Position numbers and translations under genes: made by a program. The notes below the pieces were generated by a model. That model made no database searches, was not told where the DNA came from, and saw nothing but the letters and a program-made list of their open reading frames with translations. Of a stretch of DNA of 64,000 nucleotides, positions 17,476 through 27,826 are shown in pieces (position 1 is the first letter of the stretch; each line of letters opens with the position of its first letter). This DNA comes from Robiginitomaculum sp. (lineage in GTDB: Bacteria > Pseudomonadota > Alphaproteobacteria > Caulobacterales > Maricaulaceae), in NCBI GenBank assembly GCA_021776565.1, contig JAJFFQ010000002.1, positions 43,805-107,804 of the forward strand. Reading direction: 5' to 3'.

Positions 17476-19347
17476 ATGTACCTTCGATCCTTAGCCGCCA
17501 GCACCGCACTGGGTGCCCTTCTTGCCGCCTGTAATGCACCGTCAGAATCTGGAAACTCCCAGATTGAAACCACCTCAATAAAATCACAACCTATTGAAAA
17601 TATTGATAATTCTGAACAAACCGAGTCGATGCGCTTGAACGCCTGGTTTCAGGTAAAGTTTGAGGAAAGTCTCGCCCGCTCACCCATGTTCAAGGCGTTT
17701 TTGGGTATCAAAGACGATGATTATGGCAAGTGGGATGACCCCTCGCCAGAGCGCGCGCTGGAGGATCACGAGATTGAACTGGCCAATCTTGCGCACATGC
17801 GCGCCGAATTTGACTATGACAAGCTGGATAACAATGCCCGACTGTCCTGGCGTCTGGCCGAGTATAACGGCAAGCGCGAGGAGGCCTCATGGCGTTTTCA
17901 TGACTATGGCTACATTTTTAACCAGATGTTTGGCACACACTCCTCCATACCTGCCTTTCTCATCAACCAGCACCAGATCAAATCACAAGATCATGCCGAA
18001 GCATATATCAACCGCCTGAGCGGCGTGCGCGACTACCTTGGCGGTCAGGTGCAAAATGCCGCAAACCGTTTTGAAAAAGGCATTAACCCGCCAAAGTTTG
18101 TTTATACCCGGGTTCTTGATGCCTCCCGCAACATTCTCAAGGGTGCGCCCTTTGAAGATGGTTCTGATAGCGCCATTCTAGCCGACTTCAAGGGCAAGGT
18201 GGACAAGCTCGAACTTACCCTCGAGGACAAAGCAGACCTTATCACCAGAGCCGAGACCGCGATGCTGGCCTCTGTCGCCCCGGCCTATGCAGAGCTGATT
18301 GGCGAAATGCAGCGCCAGCGCGACCTGGCCACCGAGCAGGACGGTGCCTGGAAATTGCCCGACGGCCAAGCCTATTACACTGACCGTCTGGCGGCCATGA
18401 CCACCACAGACATGAGCGCAAAAGACATCCATGATCTGGGCCTTTCCGAAGTTGCCCGCATCCATGACGAAATGCGCGAAATTATGAAAACCGTGAGCTT
18501 TGATGGTGATTTACAAGGCTTTTTCACCTTCATGCGCGACGATCCACAGTTTTATTATCCCGATGATGATGAGGGCCGCGCCGCTTACCTGAAAGAGGCG
18601 GTCAACATCATCGACACCATGCGCGCACGCCTTGACGAGATATTCATTTCCAAGCCTGAAGCCGAAATTATTGTCAAGGCGGTAGAGCCGTTTCGCGAGG
18701 CCACAGCGGGCAAGGCATTTTACCAACGCCCGGCACTGGATGGCTCCCGCCCCGGCACCTATTATGCCAACCTTTATCGTATGGAGAGCATGCCCACTTA
18801 TCAGATGGAGGCTTTGGCCTATCATGAAGGTATTCCGGGTCACCATATGCAAGGCTCAGTCGCGCAAGAGCTTGAAAACGTTCCAATGTTTCGCAAAATG
18901 GGCGGCTATACTGCCTATAGTGAAGGCTGGGGACTTTATTCAGAATTTGTTCCCAAGGAAATGGGGTTTTACGCTGACCCCTATTCTGACTTTGGCAGAC
19001 TTGCCATGGAGTTATGGCGCGCCGCCCGTCTGGTAGTCGATACCGGCCTGCATGACAAACACTGGACACGCCAACAGGCCATAGATTATCTCTCTGAAAA
19101 CACACCCAATTCCCTGTCCGATGCCACCAATGCCATCGAGCGATATATCGTTATGCCGGGTCAGGCCACGGCTTATAAAATCGGTATGCTGGAGATTATT
19201 CGCTTGCGCGAAAACGCCAAATCTGAACTCGGCAACAAATTTGATCTGCGCGAATATCATGACGTGGTGCTGGCCAATGGCGCGGTTCCGCTCTCTGTCC
19301 TTGGCGATTTGGTCAATGATTGGATTGCTAGCAAAACCGAGGGGTAA
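17476..19347 (+). CDS. DUF885-family lipoprotein, putative metallopeptidase
   Basis: A 623-residue protein with a lipoprotein signal (ALGALLAAC, Cys about residue 19) and a DUF885 domain over the rest. The family signature YHEGIPGHHMQ, a candidate metal-binding segment of gluzincin-like peptidases, is present in the C-terminal half, followed by GYTAYSEGWGLYSE, which supplies the likely third ligand and the tyrosine. I place the start at the ATG of MYLRSLAAS because GGGGAG precedes it and the lipobox then falls at the right distance. The upstream frame to 17398 is spurious. The substrate is unknown. It is divergent from the flagellar block and is followed by a hairpin-rich spacer. Confidence 0.85.
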   Translation: MYLRSLAASTALGALLAACNAPSESGNSQIETTSIKSQPIENIDNSEQTESMRLNAWFQVKFEESLARSPMFKAFLGIKDDDYGKWDDPSPERALEDHEIELANLAHMRAEFDYDKLDNNARLSWRLAEYNGKREEASWRFHDYGYIFNQMFGTHSSIPAFLINQHQIKSQDHAEAYINRLSGVRDYLGGQVQNAANRFEKGINPPKFVYTRVLDASRNILKGAPFEDGSDSAILADFKGKVDKLELTLEDKADLITRAETAMLASVAPAYAELIGEMQRQRDLATEQDGAWKLPDGQAYYTDRLAAMTTTDMSAKDIHDLGLSEVARIHDEMREIMKTVSFDGDLQGFFTFMRDDPQFYYPDDDEGRAAYLKEAVNIIDTMRARLDEIFISKPEAEIIVKAVEPFREATAGKAFYQRPALDGSRPGTYYANLYRMESMPTYQMEALAYHEGIPGHHMQGSVAQELENVPMFRKMGGYTAYSEGWGLYSEFVPKEMGFYADPYSDFGRLAMELWRAARLVVDTGLHDKHWTRQQAIDYLSENTPNSLSDATNAIERYIVMPGQATAYKIGMLEIIRLRENAKSELGNKFDLREYHDVVLANGAVPLSVLGDLVNDWIASKTEG

Positions 19348-19373
19348 TCAGGGTCAATAAGGGGTAAACGAGG

Positions 19374-19456
19374 GTCACTTATGGGGCGTTATGCGTCCCA
19401 TAAGTGACATTCAAGGGACAGTTGTGGGATGCCAAGGGTCAGGCCGTGACCCTTGG
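19374..19456. repeat. Two perfect inverted repeats downstream of the DUF885 gene
   Basis: GTCACTTATGGG pairs with CCCATAAGTGAC over 12 bp around an 11-base loop (19374-19408). CCAAGGGTCA pairs with TGACCCTTGG over 10 bp around a 5-base loop (19432-19456). Neither is followed by a T-run, so they are not typical terminators. Confidence 0.8.
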
Positions 19457-19466
19457 GAGGGACTAT

Positions 19467-19494
19467 GGGGATAAATGGTAGGTTATCCCCTTTT
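19467..19494 (+). terminator. Probable terminator of the DUF885 transcript
   Basis: GGGGATAA and TTATCCCC form an 8-bp stem around ATGGTAGG, followed by TTTTCC. It lies 120 bases after the stop codon. Confidence 0.5.
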
Positions 19495-19500
19495 CCTTCC

Positions 19501-19599
19501 CTTCGTCGCCCGACCGCTTGACCGGAGGGGCCATACCAAATTGCTATTTTATAGAGAACTTTCTTATGGATTCTCCGGTCAAACCGGAGAACGACGAAG
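19501..19599. repeat. Palindromic intergenic element
   Basis: CTTCGTCG at the left end pairs with CGACGAAG at the right end. Inside them TTGACCGGAG (19518-19527) pairs with CTCCGGTCAA (19573-19582). The right half also folds on itself as CTCCGGT-CAA-ACCGGAG. It is a REP/BIME-like unit lying just downstream of lpxC. Confidence 0.7.
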
Positions 19600-19627
19600 A
19601 TAATGAAATTACGACAAGACTGCAGCA

Positions 19628-20527
19628 CTATACAAGTTCAGTCCAGCGCCATTTTTTGCGGTCACGCGCCATAGCCTGTAGCAAAGCATTATTCAGTGCA
19701 TGACCAGCGCAATCAGAAATAAAGCGACCAAGAATGGGCGCACCCGCCAAGGCAAGGTCACCAAGAATATCAAGGATTTTATGACGAACAAATTCGTCCT
19801 TGAAACGCAATTCAGTTTTGTTTTGCAGTGTCATGCCATCCACGACTATGCAGTTATCCAGTGATCCACCCAGGGCCAGGTCAGCTTCACGCAAGGCCGA
19901 AATTTCCTGCGCCAATACAAACGTCCTGGCAGAGGCAATTTCGCGCATAAAACCTTTCGGGTTGACTTCAATCTGATACATCTGATCGCCGATCAGGGTT
20001 TTTGGATAATTTATTCTGGCCTCGATTTGCAGGCCTCCAAAGGGTTCAAGGCGCACAGACTTTGCGTCATCCAAGACCTCCACCGGTTCAATAATTTCCA
20101 TGAAACGGCGCGGCGATGATTGTTGCTGAACCCCTACGCGGACAATTGATCGGGCGAAATCAAGGGCGCTACCGTCCATTGCCGGTATTTCCGGCCCATG
20201 CAGGTCAATGCAGGCATTATCCACCCCACATGCGTAAAGGGCCGCCAGTAAATGCTCGGCAGTGGCAATGGTAACACCATCCACATTACCAATACTGGTG
20301 CCACGCCGGGTTTGGCAAACAGCCCCCGGGTACAGGGTAATGAGCGGATTTTTGTCCTGCACATCGGTGCGCCTGAAAACCAGACCTGTATTTGCTGCGG
20401 TGCCCGATAGGGACAATCGGGCCGGCACACCCAGATGCAACCCCACCCCCTCAAATGACAGGGGGCCAGCCAGCGTATGCTGCCAGACTGGCAGAGTAGA
20501 AAATGGGTATTGATCGTTCACAACCAA
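19628..20527 (-). CDS. lpxC: UDP-3-O-acyl-N-acetylglucosamine deacetylase
   Basis: Zinc-dependent deacetylase that commits the cell to lipid A synthesis. The 299-residue protein has both LpxC halves: the N-terminal LSFEGVGLHLG and TAEHLLAALYACGVDNACIDLHG (zinc histidine), and the C-terminal VRHKILDILGDLALAG (metal and catalytic residues). The start is uncertain: the track uses a TTG (20527), and a GTG two codons later is also possible. No good Shine-Dalgarno site is seen for either. It follows ftsZ at the end of the dcw cluster, after a 223-bp spacer with a palindromic repeat. Confidence 0.93.
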   Translation of the reverse strand: MVVNDQYPFSTLPVWQHTLAGPLSFEGVGLHLGVPARLSLSGTAANTGLVFRRTDVQDKNPLITLYPGAVCQTRRGTSIGNVDGVTIATAEHLLAALYACGVDNACIDLHGPEIPAMDGSALDFARSIVRVGVQQQSSPRRFMEIIEPVEVLDDAKSVRLEPFGGLQIEARINYPKTLIGDQMYQIEVNPKGFMREIASARTFVLAQEISALREADLALGGSLDNCIVVDGMTLQNKTELRFKDEFVRHKILDILGDLALAGAPILGRFISDCAGHALNNALLQAMARDRKKWRWTELV

Positions 20528-20573
20528 ACCAGCCTAAAGCGATACAGACCGCGCACAAGAAACTTTCTCATTC

Positions 20574-20728
20574 TGTCATTGACGGATTCATTCCGGCAAT
20601 CCAGTGCGGCATTAAAACAAGACTGGATTACCCGAACCAGTAGCCCTCAAATAGCGAAGTGATAGGGCAAACAAAAAACCTTATCCGGGAACCATAGTGA
20701 AGGTGCAATGCTCCATCGGGTAATGACA
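20574..20728. repeat. Palindromic repeat, apparently interrupted (ftsZ-lpxC spacer)
   Basis: It opens with TGTCATT...GGCAATCCAG and closes with GGGTAATGACA. The block GACTGGATTACCCGAA (about 20621-20636) also occurs in the compact 80-bp element at 49896-49975. There the block is followed almost at once by CCGGGTAATGACA, whereas here about 80 extra bases intervene, including GCCCT...AGGGC arms. Confidence 0.65.
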
Positions 20729-20750
20729 GTTTGAGGTAAAGGCAAAAGCC

Positions 20751-22244
20751 TTAATTGGCCTGACGGCGCAAAAAGGCAGGAATTTCCAGTTCTTCGTCGA
20801 TATGGCCACCAAAAAGATCCGCTGTCGGGGTTTCTGTTTCAACCACAGGAGCGTCACGATATGCGTCCGGGCGGTGGTTCATCTTTGGCACTTCATCGGC
20901 AATAATGGCCGGGGGCGGCCCAGAGGGTTTGCGCCGAATACCCAAAAAGCCCAAGCCAAAACGCCCAGATCGTGGCTGGGCCTCCTCCTGGTCATCGGCT
21001 TTTTGTTGTGCATCACTCATAAGTTTGTCAATCGGGTGCGGATCAAGCGTTGTATCATCAGCCATACTTTGGCTGGTTGCATCAAGGCCATTGTCTGTAT
21101 CTATTTGCACGTCATTCACCTTATCGGACACCTCAGCGGTAGCAGGGCTTGCCACGCTGTCCTGCGGTTCTGGAATGAACGGAGGAACCGGAGAATCGGT
21201 AGAGAGAATAGCAGATTTTGCCTCACGTGCAATTAAAGGCGTCTCAAGGGTTGCCGGACGCATTGCCTTTGCACCCTCGGCCATGTCAATGCCCGTCGCA
21301 ACAACAGAAACACGCATGACGCCATCCAGACTTTCATCAAAAGTGGAACCAACAATAATGTTGGCACCATCATCAACTTCGCCGCGGATCAGTTCAGCGG
21401 CTTCATCCATCTCATGCAGGGTTAAATCCTTGCCCCCCGAAATGTTGATAAGAACCCCTTGCGCCCCGCGAATGGCAACATCATCAAGCAGCGGATTGGC
21501 AATGGCTGCACGGGCCGCATTGATAGCCCTGTCCTCTCCACTGGCTTCACCAGTACCCATCAGGGCCTTGCCCATTTCATCCATGACCGTGCGCACATCA
21601 GCAAAATCAAGGTTTATCAGACCTGGCTGCACCATCAGGCTGGTCAAGCCACGCACGCCAGAGTGCAAAACTTCATCGGCCATGGAAAAAGCATCGGTGA
21701 CTGTGGTCTTTTCATTAGTGACCCGGAAAAGATTCTGGTTTGGTATGACGATCAGGGTATCCACTGCACTTTGCAGGTCTTCTATACCCAGTTCAGCAAT
21801 TTTCATCCGCCGATCGCCTTCAAAACGAAACGGCTTGGTGACAACACCCACGGTGAGAATATCACGTTCTCGCGCCATGCGGGCGATCACTGGCGCAGCA
21901 CCGGTACCGGTACCCCCGCCCATGCCCGCGGTGATGAAAACCATGTGGGCGCCTTCAAGCTGGGCACATATTTCGTCCAAAGAATCCTCTGCCGATTGCG
22001 CCCCTTTTTGTGGGTCAGCACCAGCACCCAAACCGCCGGTGATCCCTGGCCCCATCTGTATGGTGCTTTCGGCTTTGGAAAAATGCAGGGCTTGCGCGTC
22101 GGTATTGGCGACAACGAACTCAACCCCCTGCAGCTCGGCCTCGATCATGTTGTTGACGGCATTGCCGCCCGCACCACCAACACCGAAGACGACAATACGC
22201 GGTTTAAGTTCTAATACTTTGGGTGCAGTCAGGGAAATAGTCAT
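20751..22244 (-). CDS. ftsZ: Cell division protein FtsZ
   Basis: Tubulin-like GTPase that forms the division ring. The 497-residue protein has the GTP-binding domain with [15 protein letters not shown] and the tubulin signature [10 protein letters not shown], a C-terminal GTPase-activating domain, a long disordered linker (about 320-480) typical of alphaproteobacteria, and the conserved tail [11 protein letters not shown] that binds FtsA and other partners. The ORF track begins 17 codons early. The ATG of MTISLTAPK at 22242-22244 fits the family start. A TTAA-N7-TTAA box lies about 58 bp upstream. Confidence 0.97.
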   Translation of the reverse strand: MTISLTAPKVLELKPRIVVFGVGGAGGNAVNNMIEAELQGVEFVVANTDAQALHFSKAESTIQMGPGITGGLGAGADPQKGAQSAEDSLDEICAQLEGAHMVFITAGMGGGTGTGAAPVIARMARERDILTVGVVTKPFRFEGDRRMKIAELGIEDLQSAVDTLIVIPNQNLFRVTNEKTTVTDAFSMADEVLHSGVRGLTSLMVQPGLINLDFADVRTVMDEMGKALMGTGEASGEDRAINAARAAIANPLLDDVAIRGAQGVLINISGGKDLTLHEMDEAAELIRGEVDDGANIIVGSTFDESLDGVMRVSVVATGIDMAEGAKAMRPATLETPLIAREAKSAILSTDSPVPPFIPEPQDSVASPATAEVSDKVNDVQIDTDNGLDATSQSMADDTTLDPHPIDKLMSDAQQKADDQEEAQPRSGRFGLGFLGIRRKPSGPPPAIIADEVPKMNHRPDAYRDAPVVETETPTADLFGGHIDEELEIPAFLRRQAN

Positions 22245-22301
22245 GCCAGCGGGCCTCTGAATGTGAAAACAGATAGTCTGACGATTTTGGCCCACTGACC
22301 T

Positions 22302-22316
22302 TTAACACCCGGTTAA
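22302..22316 (-). promoter_or_regulatory. CtrA-type box upstream of ftsZ
   Basis: TTAACACCCGGTTAA (and its complement TTAACCGGGTGTTAA) is an exact TTAA-N7-TTAA, the known CtrA recognition pattern. It sits in the 112-bp ftsA-ftsZ spacer. In Caulobacter, CtrA acts on ftsZ transcription. Binding here is inferred. Confidence 0.7.
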
Positions 22317-22356
22317 GCTTAAAAAAGCATTGACGGCAAAATGTGACTAGGTTGTC

Positions 22357-23685
22357 TTAGAAATTTTCGCGAAGCCAGTGCCATAACTGGCCAACAGGAT
22401 GTTCAGAATTTTCTGCCCGGCGTTTGCGGTTTTCATTAACCAAAGTTGGCGCGCCAAAAATGGCCTCACGCGGGCCTGAAATAACATGGTGCAGCGTCCC
22501 GGCAGTGGCAGCAAAACCTGCACCATTAACCGCATCGCCAAGACCAGTAAGGCGCAAAGGGCGACCCAGCCGAACCTGTTTGTTCAAAATTCGCCCGGCC
22601 AGTTCCCTGACCCCGCCCATCTGGCTGGCACCGCCAACCAGAACAACCCGCTCGCCAGCATCCCGGTAAACACCACCCTTTTCCATCTGCGCGCGCACCA
22701 TCTCCAGTATTTCCTCAAGTCGCGGACGGATGACACCGGTTAGAACAGCACGCGGTGCCTGATCGGTACGCATGCCCGGATCATCGCACATACCGGGGCA
22801 ATCAATCATTTCAAAATCATCATCAGGGCCATCAAGAACAGTGCCATACATGGTTTTGATACGCTCTGCTGCAACCATCGGGGTGGAAAGGCCACGGGCA
22901 ATATCATTTGTAACGTGTTGCCCGCCATAGGGCACCACACCCAAATGGTTCAGAACGCCATCGCAAAATACGGCAAACGAGGTCGCACCGGCACCCATAT
23001 CAATCACGGTTGCCCCAAGGTGAATTTCATCATCCACCAGCGCCGAGAGACCCGCAGCATAGGGCGTCGCCACGATTGACCGCAGATCAAGCCGGCACCG
23101 ATCAACAACAAGGGCAAGATTGCGCAACGGGCCACGAGCAGCACTGACAATGCACAACTCCACGCCAAGGCGGGTTGCAAACATGCCGCGTGGGTCACGC
23201 ACATCAACGTTGTCATCAACGCTATAGCGTTGCGGAATTGCATGAATGACAACCCGCTCATCATCCTGCCAGGATGCCAGAGCCGTTTTCAGGGCGCGCT
23301 TTACATCCCGATCGGTAATTTCTCGTCCGTTAATTGCAATAACACCGCGCATTTTTTGCGCCCGTAAAGATGGCCCGCAATAATTCAGCGTTACCGCATT
23401 GATCGAGGTTCCCGCCATACTTTCGGCCTGCTCTATTGCCTGACGCACTGCCGCTTCGGTAGCGTCAAGATCAACGATGCTGCCACCACGCAAACCCTTT
23501 GAAGATTGATGACCAACCCCGGCGACACGAATGGCGGCTCGTGGCACATCGCCCGGATGGGCTATAAAACAGGCAGTTTTTGAAGTACCAATATCAAGCA
23601 CCCCAATGGCACCCGGCCTGGCCGACTGCCCGGATTGCCTGGGTTTGGCAGAATTATTGATCGCCCGGGCGGCACCTTTGCTCAT
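22357..23685 (-). CDS. ftsA: Cell division protein FtsA
   Basis: Actin-like ATPase that anchors FtsZ to the membrane. The 442-residue protein shows the phosphate loop GVLDIGTSKTACFI, the SHS2 (1C) subdomain region, the second nucleotide block TVIDMGAGATSFAVF and the adenosine-contacting VLVGGASQMGGV. It ends with an amphipathic helix (VGQLWHWLRENF), the usual membrane anchor. Its start overlaps the ftsQ stop by 4 bp (ATGA). Confidence 0.96.
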   Translation of the reverse strand: MSKGAARAINNSAKPRQSGQSARPGAIGVLDIGTSKTACFIAHPGDVPRAAIRVAGVGHQSSKGLRGGSIVDLDATEAAVRQAIEQAESMAGTSINAVTLNYCGPSLRAQKMRGVIAINGREITDRDVKRALKTALASWQDDERVVIHAIPQRYSVDDNVDVRDPRGMFATRLGVELCIVSAARGPLRNLALVVDRCRLDLRSIVATPYAAGLSALVDDEIHLGATVIDMGAGATSFAVFCDGVLNHLGVVPYGGQHVTNDIARGLSTPMVAAERIKTMYGTVLDGPDDDFEMIDCPGMCDDPGMRTDQAPRAVLTGVIRPRLEEILEMVRAQMEKGGVYRDAGERVVLVGGASQMGGVRELAGRILNKQVRLGRPLRLTGLGDAVNGAGFAATAGTLHHVISGPREAIFGAPTLVNENRKRRAENSEHPVGQLWHWLRENF

Positions 23686-24620
23686 GACACTTGCCCCGGG
23701 GTATTCTCAGATGAGGCCTGGGCAGGTGCTTCTTGCCGTATTATCAGTTGCCCCGGATGCCGGGCATCAATCCTCTCAAGGGATAGTGTCAGCAGGTGAA
23801 TAATTTTTGAATTGCGCTCAATCTGAGCAAGCACACGCGCCGTATTTTGCGTTGGCAACATCAGGTCTGCACCATTTTCCATTCGCAAGTTCCAGCGCCG
23901 TTCAGATACGCGGACATACGCATGAACCCGAGCGGCAATGCGGGGGTATGCGCGCATTTGCACCAACAGATCTGGCAGTGCCTCGGGCGCACCCTTGCCC
24001 ACGACCAGAGGCAATGATGAAAAATTAGCCGGTTTTGCCGATGCGATAATTTTCCCATTTTCGCCAATGACCCGCCATTGCCCGGATGATTGCCAAAGCG
24101 CAAATGGTTCCCGCGCCATAACGATGATGGTCAAACGGTTGGGAAGCTGGCGCATAATTCTTGCTTCTTTTACCCATCCGATATTTTCAACACGGCGCAA
24201 GGCCTGTTCAAGATTGACCGAAAATACCAGTTCGCCCTCTTCCACGGCTAGCGCCCGGCGAACAGCAATTTTGTCCTGGGCGCTAACGTCTTTACCCGCT
24301 GATCCAACGACTTCGATGTAGTCAACCCCAAACCCTGCCGCCAACAGGGCGCGCTCCACTCCTGCCTGACTGGCCCGAAAAGCATCACCCATGCCACCAG
24401 ACAACCACAGAGCCAACACCAGGGTTGCAGAAAATCCACCGAACAGGCCCAGCATGGTTCCACGAACATTCTGACCACGTTTTACATCACGCGCACGGGC
24501 GTGAAGCCAGTTGGTTGCCTTGCGGGGAACCGGGTTAATTTTACGCGTAACTGTGCGTCGGCGTGTCGGTGCTTTACGGGCCTTGGCCTTCGATTTTGCC
24601 CGTTGTGTCACACGGGACAT
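23682..24620 (-). CDS. ftsQ: Cell division protein FtsQ
   Basis: A bitopic divisome protein linking early and late division proteins. It has a long, very basic cytoplasmic N-terminus ([16 protein letters not shown]), one membrane helix (about residues 57-75), a POTRA domain (ending [20 protein letters not shown]) and the FtsQ beta domain. The track frame begins far inside ddl. I choose the ATG at 24618-24620 because GGAG lies 7 bases before it (the ATG two codons earlier is too close to it). This leaves a 47-bp overlap with ddl. The length is 312 residues. Confidence 0.93.
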   Translation of the reverse strand: MSRVTQRAKSKAKARKAPTRRRTVTRKINPVPRKATNWLHARARDVKRGQNVRGTMLGLFGGFSATLVLALWLSGGMGDAFRASQAGVERALLAAGFGVDYIEVVGSAGKDVSAQDKIAVRRALAVEEGELVFSVNLEQALRRVENIGWVKEARIMRQLPNRLTIIVMAREPFALWQSSGQWRVIGENGKIIASAKPANFSSLPLVVGKGAPEALPDLLVQMRAYPRIAARVHAYVRVSERRWNLRMENGADLMLPTQNTARVLAQIERNSKIIHLLTLSLERIDARHPGQLIIRQEAPAQASSENTPGQVS

Positions 24621-25518
24621 GGGCATTCTCCGCCATCCATTCCACGAGATCATCAAACGTGATTCCCGCATAGATCGCCTGTTCTGGTGCAAGCGAGGTG
24701 TTAGTCATGCCCGGCTGGGTGTTAATTTCGAGTAACCTTAATAAATTATTTTTCTCATCATAACGAAAATCAGAGCGCGTCAGACCACGACAATCAAGCG
24801 CATTATGGGCAATCAAAGCCTGTTCCAAGGCCATTTTTTCTATATTTTTTGGAATACCTGCTGGAATATCGTGTACCGACCCGCCCGTCGCATACTTGGC
24901 TTCATAATCATAAAAAGCAGTGCGCGGCGATATTTCTGTCACTGCCAAGGCGCGTGCCCCCAAAACGGCAACGGTGAGTTCCCGCCCCGGTATATATTCC
25001 TCGACCAGTATTTCATCGCCATAAGGCCAGTTTTGACTGCCCAAAATCTCAGGCGGCCGATTGGCGTTTTTTGCAACAATCACCACCCCAACACTTGACC
25101 CTTGCGCATTGGGTTTAGCCACATAGGGCGGTGGCAAAATGTGTGCTTTGGCCGCTTCAAAGCGATTAACAAGCACGCTTTTTGGGCATGTAACGCCAGC
25201 TGCTTCCAGCACTGCCTTGGCCCGGTGTTTGTCCATGGCCAGTGCCGAGGCGGCAACCCCGGAATGGGTATAGGGCGCACCAAAGGTATCCAGTATACCC
25301 TGCACCCGGCCATCTTCGCCCCATTGACCATGCAAGGCATTAAAAATTACATCTGGATTGATCTCTGCCAGCCTTGCCGCCAGATCGCGCCCGGCATCAA
25401 TTTCGCTAACCTGCCAACCTTTGCGGCGCAGGGCATCGGCGCAAGCCTTGCCAGAATTTAGCGAAACTTCACGCTCCGGGCTTAACCCGCCAAGCAATAC
25501 GGCAATATGACGGCTCAT
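24574..25518 (-). CDS. ddl: D-alanine--D-alanine ligase
   Basis: ATP-grasp enzyme that makes the D-Ala-D-Ala end of the peptidoglycan stem peptide. The 314-residue protein shows the N-terminal [14 protein letters not shown], the ATP-binding [11 protein letters not shown], and the C-terminal metal/substrate block [19 protein letters not shown]. It overlaps the upstream murB stop by 4 bp and the downstream ftsQ start by about 47 bp, both typical of this tightly packed cluster. Confidence 0.96.
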   Translation of the reverse strand: MSRHIAVLLGGLSPEREVSLNSGKACADALRRKGWQVSEIDAGRDLAARLAEINPDVIFNALHGQWGEDGRVQGILDTFGAPYTHSGVAASALAMDKHRAKAVLEAAGVTCPKSVLVNRFEAAKAHILPPPYVAKPNAQGSSVGVVIVAKNANRPPEILGSQNWPYGDEILVEEYIPGRELTVAVLGARALAVTEISPRTAFYDYEAKYATGGSVHDIPAGIPKNIEKMALEQALIAHNALDCRGLTRSDFRYDEKNNLLRLLEINTQPGMTNTSLAPEQAIYAGITFDDLVEWMAENAHVPCDTTGKIEGQGP

Positions 25519-26420
25519 GCCTTTTTCCCCACCCTTTTTATTTCCCAGCGTAAATCAACACCGCGCTGTTCGTGAACATCCTTGCGTATACTGATCCCAA
25601 GGTTTTCAAGGTCAGCGGCACTGGCATCACCGGTGTTTATCATAAAATTGCAATGCTTTTCTGACATTTGTGCGCCGCCAACACGGCGCCCCCGGCCACC
25701 AATAGCATCAATCAACTCCCAGGATTTTGCGTCCTGTGGATTGGCAAAGGTGGAGCCACCGGTTTTAGCGCGAATGGGCTGGCTGGCTTCGCGTTTTTTG
25801 GTAATTTCATCCATGCGCGCCTGCACCAAAGTCGGATCATCCGGTGTTCCCTCAAATACGGCCTGGGTAAATATCCAGTCCATTGGTGCATCGCAATGGC
25901 GATAGGAAAAACTGATTTCATCTGCACTTTTAATAACCCGACGGCCCAGCCGGTCGATGGCAACAATTTCACGCAAATAATCTATCGTTTCATGACCATA
26001 ACACCCTGCGTTCATGCGCAATGCACCGCCAATGGTGCCCGGAATTCCCGCATAAAACGCCAACCCGCTCAACCCCGCTTTGGCGGCTGCTTTGGCAACA
26101 GATTTATCCAGTGCGGCGGCACCCGCACGCACCATATTGTTATCTACAGAAATTTTTGCAAAGACAGGACCAAGGCGCACAACAACACCGCGTATACCAC
26201 CATCGCGCACCAGTAAATTGGATGCAGCCCCCATGGTAAATACCGGAATATCATCTGGACAGGCCGCCAGAAACAGCGCCAGATCAGCCTCATCAGCCGG
26301 TAGAAACAGGGCATCGGCTACCCCGCCCACACGCAACCAGGTATACGGGGCCAGGGATATGCCAAACAGTAGTTTACCCCGAACTTCTGGCAATCGTGAT
26401 GCAAGGCTTTTTGCGCTCAA
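25515..26420 (-). CDS. murB: UDP-N-acetylenolpyruvoylglucosamine reductase
   Basis: FAD enzyme that reduces UDP-GlcNAc-enolpyruvate to UDP-MurNAc. The blocks [34 protein letters not shown] (FAD-binding), [10 protein letters not shown] and [12 protein letters not shown] are present. The start is of interest. The track uses an ATG 43 bp inside murC, but a TTG at 26418-26420 has GGAGG 7 bases before it and overlaps the murC TGA as TTGA, the same coupling used throughout the cluster. With that start the protein has 301 residues. Confidence 0.93.
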   Translation of the reverse strand: MSAKSLASRLPEVRGKLLFGISLAPYTWLRVGGVADALFLPADEADLALFLAACPDDIPVFTMGAASNLLVRDGGIRGVVVRLGPVFAKISVDNNMVRAGAAALDKSVAKAAAKAGLSGLAFYAGIPGTIGGALRMNAGCYGHETIDYLREIVAIDRLGRRVIKSADEISFSYRHCDAPMDWIFTQAVFEGTPDDPTLVQARMDEITKKREASQPIRAKTGGSTFANPQDAKSWELIDAIGGRGRRVGGAQMSEKHCNFMINTGDASAADLENLGISIRKDVHEQRGVDLRWEIKRVGKKA

Positions 26421-27823
26421 CTTGTGGCCTCCAGCTCCGTCGGCAATTCCTGCGCCCATTGCGTTATATCACCAGCGCCAAGGCACAAAACAATATCGCC
26501 GTCGCTGGCACATTCTGCGATCTGCGCAGCCAGGGTTTCACGCTGGGTCAGGGCCGCCTGGCGATGACCATGGGTGCGTAACCCTTCGACCAAAGCCGTG
26601 GCATCAATGCCTGCAATGGGCGTTTCACCAGCACGAAAAACCGGTGTCACAAAGACCGCATCGGCATCATTAAAACAGGTGCAAAATTCTTCAAAAAGAT
26701 CATTAAGGCGCGAGTAACGGTGCGGTTGCACGACAGCAACAACCGTGCCCGTAGTCACACTGCGCGCGGCCTTTAACACCGCAGCAATCTCTACCGGATG
26801 ATGCGCGTAATCATCAATAATTTTTACACCCTGCCAGGTGCCAACATGGGTAAAGCGGCGCTTGACCCCGGCAAAACTTTGCAGCGCCTCACGCACGGTT
26901 TTCTCATCGGCACCAAGCGCCCGTGCGACAGTAATCGCCGCCATGGCGTTTTGAATGTTATGATCGCCAGCCATTGGCAAGCTTAAGGCATCCCAGCGTT
27001 CGCTGGCCTTGCCATCTGTTTCTTCAAACACAGCATCAAAAACCGCATTGCCATCCATTGTCCGAGCGTTTTCAATACGCGCACCGGCTTGCGGGGTAAA
27101 TCCGTATGTGAGTACCTTGCGATCCCGCACACGCGACACCAGTGCCTGCACCTCGGGATGATCCAGACACAAAACCGCAAAGCCATAAAACGGGATGGCT
27201 TCGACAAACTGATCGAAGGCCGCGCGCAAGGCATCGAACGAGCCATAATGTTCCATATGTTCCGGGTCTATATTGGTAACTACAGCCACCGCGCCGCGCA
27301 ATTTAAGAAACGAACCATCGGATTCGTCGGCCTCGACCACCATCCAGTCCCCGCCGCCCAGTTTTGCATTGGATCCATAGGCCGAAATAACCCCACCATT
27401 GATAACTGTCGGATCCAGTCCCGCACCATCCAGCAAAGCAGCAATCAATGAGGTTGTGGTGGTTTTACCGTGGGTGCCGGCAATGGCCACAGACCATTTA
27501 AGCCGCATCAGTTCAGCCAGCATTTCGGCACGGCGGACAATGGGAATTCCCTGGGTGCGTGCGGCACTGACTTCGGGATTATCATCCGCAATGGCAGTTG
27601 AGATAACAATTGTGCCTACGCCTTCAACATTTTCGCCCCTTTGACCAATACGAATATCTGCGCCAATTTTACGCAAACGTTTCACATTGGCGTTGTCAGA
27701 AATATCAGAACCGCGCACCGGATAGCCCAGATTCAACATCACTTCGGCAATACCACTCATGCCAATGCCGCCAATGCCAACAAAATGCACAACACCAATA
27801 TCGAAGGGTAAGTCTTTACGCAT
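26417..27823 (-). CDS. murC: UDP-N-acetylmuramate--L-alanine ligase
   Basis: Adds the first amino acid of the stem peptide. The 468-residue Mur ligase has the N-terminal UDP-binding domain ([15 protein letters not shown]), the ATP-binding loop [14 protein letters not shown], a central domain with the [10 protein letters not shown] block, and the C-terminal ligase domain ([20 protein letters not shown]). It starts 3 bp after the murG stop in transcription order reversed, that is, it lies just upstream of murB and just downstream of murG. Confidence 0.97.
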   Translation of the reverse strand: MRKDLPFDIGVVHFVGIGGIGMSGIAEVMLNLGYPVRGSDISDNANVKRLRKIGADIRIGQRGENVEGVGTIVISTAIADDNPEVSAARTQGIPIVRRAEMLAELMRLKWSVAIAGTHGKTTTTSLIAALLDGAGLDPTVINGGVISAYGSNAKLGGGDWMVVEADESDGSFLKLRGAVAVVTNIDPEHMEHYGSFDALRAAFDQFVEAIPFYGFAVLCLDHPEVQALVSRVRDRKVLTYGFTPQAGARIENARTMDGNAVFDAVFEETDGKASERWDALSLPMAGDHNIQNAMAAITVARALGADEKTVREALQSFAGVKRRFTHVGTWQGVKIIDDYAHHPVEIAAVLKAARSVTTGTVVAVVQPHRYSRLNDLFEEFCTCFNDADAVFVTPVFRAGETPIAGIDATALVEGLRTHGHRQAALTQRETLAAQIAECASDGDIVLCLGAGDITQWAQELPTELEATS

Positions 27824-27826
27824 TCA

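Noticed and set aside
16725-22260. Long plus-strand ORFs opposite fliR, lpxC and ftsZ (for example 20905-22260, 451 aa)
   Set aside because: They mirror minus-strand coding sequence, are Ser/Arg/Pro-rich without domains, and have no ribosome binding sites.
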